A DNA stretch of 64,000 bases from Formicarius rufipectus. Taxonomy: Eukaryota > Chordata > Aves > Passeriformes > Formicariidae. The notes below the pieces were generated by a model. It was not told the origin of the DNA. It did not search any database and worked only from the letters and a program-made list of their open reading frames with translations. Positions within the stretch are counted from its first letter, which is position 1. Each line of letters begins with the position of its first letter. The stretch lies in NCBI GenBank assembly GCA_013399695.1, contig VXAU01000760.1:1544494-1608493 (forward strand). The letters run 5' to 3'. Positions 1-64,000 of this stretch are shown one piece after another. The position numbers and the translations under genes were made by a program.

Positions 1-671
1 CTGCTCTGGGAGTTTCCTTCCTGCTGTGCTTCTTTTGCACGTACCAGGGATATCATGCTTAGCAAACAAAACAAATGTAATGCGGGATCAGTGGAGACAT
101 GAAACTGGCTTTCCACAAAATTAAATTCAAATTCACATAAAAATTAATCCACACCTTCTCAATGCCCGCAAGGCATTGGCTGCAATGCTGTAACGCTCAT
201 TTGCAAATCCTACACAAATCTAGGGTTTTTAAAACTTGATGATGCGCTTTTCCTGCAGAAAACCACATCACTCCTGTTACCTATGTTGCATTGAGATGAC
301 CCTACCCACTCCAGACCTTTTCACTGGTGGGGAGAGAGGGGAAAGACACAGCATACTTTGCCTTCCAACAGAGCTCGAACACGTCAGAGCTTTTCCAGGG
401 CGTGCTTAAGACTGTGCTACAAACTTGTTCAGCGCTGGTGTGATACAGCAACAGCTCTGCTCATTCCATTTTCCTTCTGGCAGGGCTGGGCGAGCCTGGG
501 ATGCCCCGGGGGTGCAGCAAGGTGCCAGCACGAGTCCTTGCACAGTGCGGTGGCTGCAGGGCAGCCTGGCTCTGCAGAGCCACAGCACACACCTTACACC
601 GGGACTCACAGCACTGCCTGTCTCCCCCTCTTTGCTCCCTCATACATCACCATTACTGAGGCACAGCTGAC
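1..671 (-). other. EPHA4: EPHA4 intron 15, 5' part (downstream of exon 15)
   Basis: Non-coding sequence following the exon 15 donor. I searched the minus strand for the SAM-domain exon that should come next and found nothing resembling it, so that exon lies before base 1. The stretch at about 480-620 is GC-richer than its surroundings and gives overlapping open frames on both strands. These show no domain and no splice context, so I treat them as chance. Confidence 0.8.
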
Positions 672-56301
<55,630 letters not shown>

Positions 56302-59300
56302 CTAGATGGGGGAACAAGAAGGGAGAGTTGTTACTAGGCCAGGCTGTGATCATAAATTGCTAGCTTACTTATTCAAAATCAAGGCAGGAGACATTTCAAA
56401 GAGATCTAATGATGTCTTCTTAGCCCTAGGTGAAGGATTAACAATCCTCACGCTCTTAATGAGTAATCCTATGTCAAGGGATACTGATTTCTAATTCCAG
56501 CAAGAGCCATTTTAAAAGCTGGCATGGAGATGGCAAAAAAAACCCAAACCTATACTCTTCTATTGACACTGCCAGAAAATCAGCTGCCTTTTTGTGCTTA
56601 CTGTGGAGTTGCATGTGGCTTAACCCATGTCCACCTGCACCCATACACACAGAGCATGACAAAAGGGGTGCAATTGGTTTATTCTATGACCACTTAAGGA
56701 ATGGCAGCTGACAGTCAGACAGTGCCAATTTTTAAGAGGGAGTGGGACAGGAACCCACTGTGGTTGGCAGCAGGGCCCTCAGCCTAACACGCCCGGAAAT
56801 GGCACATCTCCCTCCTGGCAAGGCAGAATTTACTTGGCTCTTTCTCCCCACAGGAGGAGATGAGCAGTGCTCTCCTCTCCTCGAAGTCGGGGCATAGCAG
56901 TGACTGCACCACTGTCACCAGGTCCCACGGGCAGCTGGCGAGCTTTCAGTGACATCATCTACACAAATGCAATGCTTACACAAATGGCTACTTTTACGTC
57001 ACTTGGAAAAAACTCATTAGCATCATTAATAACACATTTTCATGGTGGCTAACAGGTATGTCATCCCAGAAATTTTTCCCTTGGCTAGAGATAAAAGCCC
57101 ACCATAACCACTCAATTTTAGCACTACACAGAAGAGTGAAAATTCCCAGGCATGCAAATGAGTAAAAGGGAAAGGCTGTTCCCAGTATTTGCTGTGTGAC
57201 TCACTCTTACATCTCCTCGTTTATCACCTACGCTACCTTTAGGGTTCCCCTGCTATGCACAGACTCCTGCTGGGAGGGCACAGGCCCCCGCACAGCCGGG
57301 CTCACTCCTTCTGTTTCAACCTTTCCTTAGTCCTCCTTGTTCTCGCCCTCCTCCTCTTAGGAAACCCTCCATTGGGAAATTGAGAGGGATGTTAGTAACA
57401 CATTTCTAAAAGAACAAGTTACTTCATTCTTATTAACCAGAGCTATTGAAGGAATTTCCTTAACAAGTCCTAACTTTATGATGTGGCACCTGTAAGAGTG
57501 CCAGGAGATCAGCCTGGTGTCACTTGCTGGGGCTGTCACTAGACCTGAGGACCTCATAAAAACACACTGCTCAAGCCACCAAGATTTATGCTTCCAGGGT
57601 TTACATGCATCATGTTATTAAATAAGGTTCAACCTGCAAGGTGCTTTTTGGCCATGCTTCAAACAGCCTTGGGGTTCAATTAAAATCAGCAACCACAGCT
57701 CTGGCAGGAAGAATCACAGGGGTCAAATCCAGCCTCCCCACACTAGAGACAATTAGTCCCTGAATACAAACCCACCACAGCCAGCCTATCAGCCAGGCAC
57801 TCACAGTATGCAAAGGTAACTCCTGTAAAACAACTTGTTCTGCTTGTGATGGGAATTGCCCAACAAATTANTGAGCACGGAGTTGTACTATCACTACATG
57901 TCCTCTCTTGTGCCTGGTTTAACAACAGCAGCAATCAAGTGGCAGATGCTGATCTGAGATATTACTCCTGGTTTTCATGGCTCAGATAAGAAATATGCCT
58001 AATCCCGTATATGACTGGAACAGACACCCACAGGAAGAATCTTGCTGCCATACACAAAAACAAGGCATTGAAAAACAGAAGATGAGAGGAAACCAAACTG
58101 ACTGCTCTTGTCCACAAAATTCTTTTCATTATTCAAGGGTTTAAAAAGTAAACAGGTAAACTCTAATAATACTGTTAACATGAACATGATAGTCACAGAA
58201 ATCACTAAACAGAGAGACATCTTTAGCATATTCTTGCTATTAAAATACTGAAAAATGAACAATAAGAGCAAGGTTGAAGAGCCTCCTTGGGCTATACCAT
58301 GCTGCTGGCAAGACAGGAAAATGTCACAGGTAAAGATTTTTGTGACCATTCCTCCTCCTCCATCTTTTCAGACTCAGTGGTTTTAAAGGGAATAGATGGA
58401 TTCAGTGAGTACTACAAGGTCAACACTCTAACTCAAGGATTTTTTTTTCCCCCTCGTTTCATGCACTGTATTTTGTTTTCTACTATATTAAGCCAAGATC
58501 ATTAATATTTCAAGACCTGAAGAAAGCTCTCCAAACACAGTGGCTGCTCCTAAAGCACACACAACCATTTTGCTTCAAAAAATCACCTATTCCTGAAGGC
58601 AGTTTCCTTCATTTTAGTGTGCTCAGAGATTCACCACGTTTCATAACAGACATAAAAGGGCATTAGAGAATGTGCTGCATTAAACCAGTAGTTCTTTGCC
58701 CCCAAGAGCTCCATGGTACCGTCACTTAAAAACACGAACCTAATCCTGTAAAAGCTGTTCTTAGCACGAAGTGCTGCTGACATACCTATTACAACCAGTG
58801 CCTGTAAGGCTGTGGATGGGCTTTTTTGAAGGTTAATGATTTAGTAGGCAAACAAGAAGCCTGTACAGAACCTGTTCACTGGAAGTCTTTATGGCTTGCT
58901 CATGCCAAATCTTCACGCGGCTGCTTTTCTAGGAAGGATTTGCTGGGTGAGACCCAGCATGAATGGGGTTCTTACACAGTTTTCCAAAGATGCCATTGTA
59001 AGAAGATTAGTTCACATGTGCAATGCTAACTTTGAGTTCAATTTCTTAGCTTTGCCTTAATTAGTCTTTCTGTTGGTTTTTTCTTTTTTTTTTAACAGAA
59101 AAAAAAAAAGGAGAAAAATCTTTTCTCACAGTCAGATCACTCACAAGCATCACACGGTTACAATCGACAGCACTGGTTCAAGGGAAATTCTCAAAGCAAG
59201 TATTTGCAGCTCAGTTTTTCCTCAGAACAAATCACATTGATTTTAAATGGACACCAGTTTGAACTAATTATGTTCATGTCTTTGAGTTATAATATTAAAC

Positions 59301-62300
59301 TCTATTTTATTTCTATTCCTATTAAAGTGAGACAGGATTTGGCAAACACTGTTGTCATTATAACATGCATTTCTCCATTTTTCCAAATTTGCCAGAGTTT
59401 TAATATGTATAACTGCAGAAATTGCTCTTAAGAATTATCGAACTTCAGACAAACCTAGATGTGAATTTTCTCAAGTTATTTTTCAAACTCCATTTTCTCA
59501 TTAAAACCTGATTTTCAGACTTACAGCTTCCTCAAGAAAAGATGAAGAATACATGCATGGGCTGGAAAGTCTGCTTGCTTGGTCTCTCCAAATACTGGTT
59601 TTTGTATGAGAAAATTTCAGACAGCAATTTCAGAATTTAAAAAACTCATAGTGGATGGGGTTCTAATCACATTCTTTTTAAACACAGCTACAACAAAATA
59701 TATATATTCAAGTGGTTTTAACTCTTTTAATATATGCTATAGAGATTTTTCTTTTATTTGCAGGCGGAGGAATCTTTAAAAAATTATTCTTGTGAATTTA
59801 AAGCTGTTAAAAAAAAAATCTACCAGTACCTGTTCTTAAGTTGTTCCCTTACCCTTGTGGAAATGGCTATGAATCTTTCCATCACACTTTGGGAAGTCTT
59901 GAGCTCGCTTAACAGTCCTTTAAAAAGAAGTGTAATGTCTTGCAAGGGGTTGGATAAAGAAATCATCCCAACCTCTTCATTGAAAAGTCTCTAAATCATT
60001 AAAAATGCAGTGCATATCTTAAAAACATCTCAAGGAGCTGCAAGCAGAGGCTTTGGCTGCTCACCCAAGGAAGCTGAGCAGGATCGAAGCCAGGGAAGGG
60101 AAGGTCCCAGAGCCTGGCTGGGCTGGCTGGGATCTGAGCAGCAACAGGATAGGGAAGGTCCAAGAAAGATCTGAGGTGGGAAGTGCTGGGCAGCAGTTCC
60201 AGCAGCAGCCCTGGCAACGAGGGACTAAGGCCAGGAGAAACATCCTACCTGAAGCCTCCACCTCTGCTCAAGAGAAGAACTTGCAACTGATTTCCAATTA
60301 GGAGCTGATGAATAGGGTGACAAGCACAGAAACGTGGTTTTGCCCAAGCAAATCTAGTTAAGTCACTGAACTGATATTAGAAGAAAATTTGACATAGATG
60401 TTCTGAAGTGCTTATTTACAGAAAGCCCAGTGGGATGCAGTCCTGCACAGGCTACAGAGCCACTTCCTTACGGATCCCCATGCCAAAGGCTAACGTCTCC
60501 TCAGGAGCATCACAAGGAAGGGGCCCTCAACCAGGACAGGATCACAATCAAAGAGAAACCACACTCCTGCTGCACCCTCCTGCCCAAACGGGACCTATCC
60601 ACACACCACCAAGAACATTTCTTATCACAGGCAGGTAAGTAATACAGCTAAAATCTGTGGAGTTGGCTGAAATGCCAGAAACTGCAATTCACAGCTTGCA
60701 TCTTTTGAAGCAGAAAAATGTACTAGTGACATATACTCAAAAAAACTTCAAAATTTCTTGAGATTTTGAATCAAATCTCCTTCTATAGACAACAGAAGAG
60801 GGAAAACTTTAAGTCAATAATTCTAGCCAACTTTAAACAAAGAACCCTAAGATAGTACTCTCGGTGAAATGAAGGACAGAGCAAATAATTTAATAAGAGA
60901 TATGTCAATGTCAGGCTTATAGATTTCAATGAGGAAAGAAATTTGTGTTTAAAGACTTGAAAAAATACTTTGATAGCATATTTGATGTCTTTCATCACTG
61001 GTTACTTTTTCTATAGTTCTCCTCTCTCTGGAAATATTTTTAAGCTCATATTTTAACTGCACCCTTAGGAACAAAAAGTTACTTTTATTTTTCCCCTTGA
61101 AGGTTGTTCTTAGTCTTTAAGAGGATGGATTTTCTCTATCACTTTGTAACAAAGCCACATCTGCCACATAAGCAGGCAGCATCTTCTCAGCTTTCTTTTA
61201 CTGTTATTACCATTTCTGAACAGATTTTTGTGTGTTAATTATAGAACTCAATTGTTTGGATAGTCTCTTTTGATGAGCTTTCTGCCCCGCACCATGAACC
61301 TCTCCGTTATTGTACAGCTGTTCTACTTCCAAATGCTCATCAGGGTTTTCTAATTGTCAAGCTGTCCCAGCAACTAGTTCTTTTGACCTAAAAGTCAAAG
61401 AAAGGGAGTCACCCTTGTCTCCCCAACATGAATACCACAGGAGTCCCATTGGCCCCCTGATATCTACGAGACAATGCCTTTCCAGATCATTGCCACTACA
61501 AGCATAATTGGGTTTTGGGTGAAATGTGAAGATTTAAAATAGGATGAATTAATGAGTTTCTTGTAAAATTAAGTCATTCTCCTGGTCCAATCTAATTACT
61601 CACTGTAATGCCCCCGAGGGTGATAAAGATCCTTAGAAGCCAAGGGGGGGAAAAAAAGAAAAAGCTTTCTCCTGAGCCTTTCTTAAAAGTCAACTTGTGG
61701 AATCCGATGTGATGTACCAAATGCTGTTTCCAAATAAGGCCAGATTCCTTTGATGTTCACATTGTAAGATCTTTGCCTCCCATTAATGACTGTACTACTG
61801 CTACAAATTAAAAGGAGCTCCCCATCTTTAACTCGTATCACTGATGAAAAAACCCAGTATTTCTACACATTAAGAATATATTTTTGATGCATAAATAACA
61901 CAAGGAAACACACATACAGTCCCACTGGGAGACAAGGAAACACAGTCCCACTGGGGAAAGAGTCTAGACTGTTTGACTTCAGAGGAGTTTTCCTCCATGA
62001 CTGGGTACAAAGCCAGAAAGTTCAGAATAGAAATAAAGGGACCTTGGAGTACTAATGTCATATGACCTGAAATACAAACTCTGTTTAAGCCACTGGAACT
62101 GTGCATGCAAGCAGCCTGGCAGGTAAGCACCGTAACTGTCTGGATTTTTCCCTATGCAATAATTCTAAACACTAGAAGAAAGGCACCAGGCACGTGGTGT
62201 CCAGCTGGACTGCACCAGAGACCTCCATCAGCCACCTGTACCCACCACCATGGCAGGAGGACTTGGCTATGCCAGACCAATCAATGAAGGTTCCACTGCA

Positions 62301-64000
62301 GATGCTTGTTGCAGCCCTTTTGGCATCAGGAAAGGCTCAGCTGCATGCAGCAGGAATAGGAATGCAGCATCCCAAGGTAGTGGCTGTAGGTCACAGGAGG
62401 ACTCAAAACCCTTTGGCAACCCAAGAGTACACTGCCTGATGTGCATCCATGGAAATGTGACAATCACCTCGTTGACAAGTGCCCAGATTTTTAATTTTAT
62501 TTGGCTCATTGAAGACAAGAAATTTCACTGCCTACTTCAGTTTAAATTAAAAAAAAAAAAAATCAAGAAGCTTGAGAGATCTTTGGTGTGGAAACAAATC
62601 ACCATCCAAGGTATCTCTTGAGGGAAAAGGATGAGGCACTCACTGCCAGCTGCAAGGTGCACATTGCCACAACCTGTCAGAGAGAGCAGGGACTGGCCCG
62701 TGCACTGACATCAGCCATAAATTCTTCTGCAGCATCAGGTGCATCCCAGCAGGTCTCACAGACTCATACAAATCCACTTAGCTTAAGTTCCACTAATTCA
62801 GTCCTCTCCTTTAAGACTTCTACTCCACAGACTCTACTGGACCTGGAAGGCCACACAGGTGACCCTGCCAGTGAAAGCCAAGGCAAAAAGGCATTTGCTA
62901 CTTCAGCCTCTGCCATGTTCTTGGTCATTAGGTCTCCTCCTCCCTGATCAGTGGGACCACATTTTCCTCAACCTTCTTTTTGGTGCCTGTAGGAGAAGGT
63001 GTCCTTGGTGTTCTTCATATCCTTCATCAGGTCCAACTCCAGCCAAGCTTTGGCTTTCCCAATGTCTCTCCTACATCGTCAGGCAATGGCTTAGGCTACA
63101 GAATCCTCCTGGATGCCTCTTATTCATGCCTGAGCTGTGCTAAGGGCTCCCTGCCCATCCACCCTGGCCTTCTGCTATACCTCCTATGGCACCAGCAGCT
63201 GTGTGCGCTTTCAGCAGATTGTCCTTTACAACCCACCAGCTCATGGAGGCTTTCTTCACTGACTTCCTGATGAGAAAATTCCCAAACAAGCCAAAATCTG
63301 CTGTCCTGAATTCCAGAGCCTTTTTTTTTTTTCTTTAAAAAACAAGCAAGGAAAAATTAAGAAGTCTCTATCTCAGCAAGAGCACAAGCACAACAGGAAA
63401 GGACATGTGATATAGCAATCTGTTCAAGAGAGAGCTACAGGCACAAAGAGAACTGCCAGGTGTACAATGCAAGAACCAGAATGGCCTATTAATCCCAGCC
63501 AAGGAGGTCCTCCTGGGTATCATTATCTTGACACAGCCTTCAGAACCAATTGCCAGACATTTTTGCTGTGCAGACCCACACTCAGACACCACAAACAGCA
63601 GGCACAGACCCACAACACTGCTGGCATCATTTCACTTCCAATCCTCTCAGTAGGGACAGAGTTTGTATTTTTTGGAGTGCCACTCCTAAGCAGCATCAGT
63701 TGTGCTGGGTTTTACACAGAGAAATGCTTTGCTCATCTTCTGCAGAAATATTTCAAATCAACTTGTGTCTGACACAAAAGAAATATAATTATGCTGATAA
63801 CCCAATTATTTAAAAAGCTGAAACCTACTTTATCAGTCAGCCTTTTCAAAGAAAGCTAGACAGTCAAAAGCATAAAAGAAAAAATTAAATACATATCCAG
63901 GTAATATGGTAACTAAGTTTAATAAGCACATACATAGAAAAGCCCAATGATGATAAATTAGCTTCTGTTCTTAAAAGCTATCAGGAATTATTCTGAAAAC
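56302..64000 (-). other. EPHA4: EPHA4 intron 3, 3' part (at least 7.7 kb)
   Basis: Non-coding sequence upstream of exon 4, running past the window edge. I looked on the minus strand for the ligand-binding exon and found none. It holds an ancient CR1 ORF2 fragment near 62695-63330, a T10/A11 inverted pair near 59084-59109 and one N at 57871. A GC-rich patch at 60050-60290 has no recognisable identity. Confidence 0.8.
62695..63330 (-). mobile_element. Degenerate CR1 LINE fragment (ORF2, between endonuclease and reverse transcriptase)
   Basis: On the minus strand, broken frames recall the CR1 ORF2 inter-domain region. GLFGNFLIRKSV matches the usual 'LFR.LV..V' start. Then come words for an 'RRDIGKAKAWLELDLMKD' type helix with stops. 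Next is ENVVPLIREEE followed by the 'AEVANAFFALAFTGR'-like stretch that normally reads 'AEVLNAFFASVFTGK'. The lower-coordinate end resembles the CR1 'GPDGMHP' region. It is heavily mutated, with several frameshifts and stops. Boundaries are approximate, and identity is by recall of CR1 consensus rather than a search. Confidence 0.6.

Noticed and set aside
1..671. Possible SAM-domain exon downstream of exon 15
   Set aside because: No SAM-like translation (for example a VGDWLQ-type motif) appears in any minus-strand frame.
57871..57871. Single ambiguous base
   Set aside because: An isolated N in intron 3 with no structural sign around it. Sequencing ambiguity only.
59084..59109. T10-AACAG-A11 inverted pair as an intrinsic terminator or hairpin RNA
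   Set aside because: Intrinsic terminators are a bacterial feature. Here it is adjacent low-complexity runs inside a vertebrate intron.
60050..60290. GC-rich patch that might be an alternative promoter
   Set aside because: CpG is not notably abundant, no TATA or initiator context was identified, and no downstream first exon is apparent.
56302..64000. Possible ligand-binding-domain exon upstream of exon 4
   Set aside because: No long minus-strand frame resembles the ephrin-binding domain. The exon must lie beyond the window.

Overview
The window is vertebrate nuclear DNA, most likely from a bird. It is almost entirely the interior of one gene on the minus strand, the ephrin type-A receptor 4 gene EPHA4. 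The bird assignment rests on two fragments of the CR1 LINE family (the dominant avian and reptilian retrotransposon), the absence of Alu, B1 or L1-type repeats, and moderately compact introns. A turtle or crocodilian is not strictly excluded. There are no prokaryotic features, no RNA genes and no second protein-coding gene that I can support.

Layout: the gene is transcribed from high to low coordinates. Twelve internal coding exons are present, which I number 4 to 15 by the usual vertebrate Eph scheme. They are 56146-56301 (cysteine-rich/EGF-like), 40792-41130 (first fibronectin III), 19581-19705 and 18236-18395 (second fibronectin III), 17078-17189 (transmembrane), 11913-11971 and 11025-11138 (juxtamembrane with two regulatory tyrosines), 10661-10846, 6664-6725, 5930-6139, 3290-3439 and 672-865 (tyrosine kinase domain). 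All twelve have AG/GT boundaries, their phases join without a break, and together they give 1867 coding bases (about 622 codons). The signal peptide and ephrin-binding exons lie beyond base 64000. The SAM-domain and PDZ-ligand exons lie before base 1.

The ectodomain exons are separated by very large introns (21.1 kb between exons 5 and 6, 15.0 kb between exons 4 and 5, more than 7.7 kb upstream of exon 4). The kinase exons are packed into the first 19 kb. The introns hold a CR1 3' fragment at 24568-25170, preceded by a suspicious 144-bp duplicate of part of itself. They also hold an older CR1 ORF2 fragment near 62695-63330, several homopolymer or simple repeats, one 19-base assembly gap inside a poly-G run, and single Ns at 24567 and 57871. 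Some AT-rich, homeodomain-site-rich blocks look like candidate conserved non-coding elements, but this cannot be tested from one sequence.

Function: EPHA4 is a cell-surface receptor tyrosine kinase that binds both A-class and several B-class ephrins and drives contact repulsion in axon guidance, rhombomere and somite boundary formation and synapse remodelling. The exons seen here carry the membrane-proximal ectodomain, the membrane anchor, the juxtamembrane switch and the whole catalytic domain. I found no previously undescribed system. The points of interest are splice-site features, a lineage-specific loss of a juxtamembrane glycosylation sequon, a likely local misassembly, and candidate enhancers.
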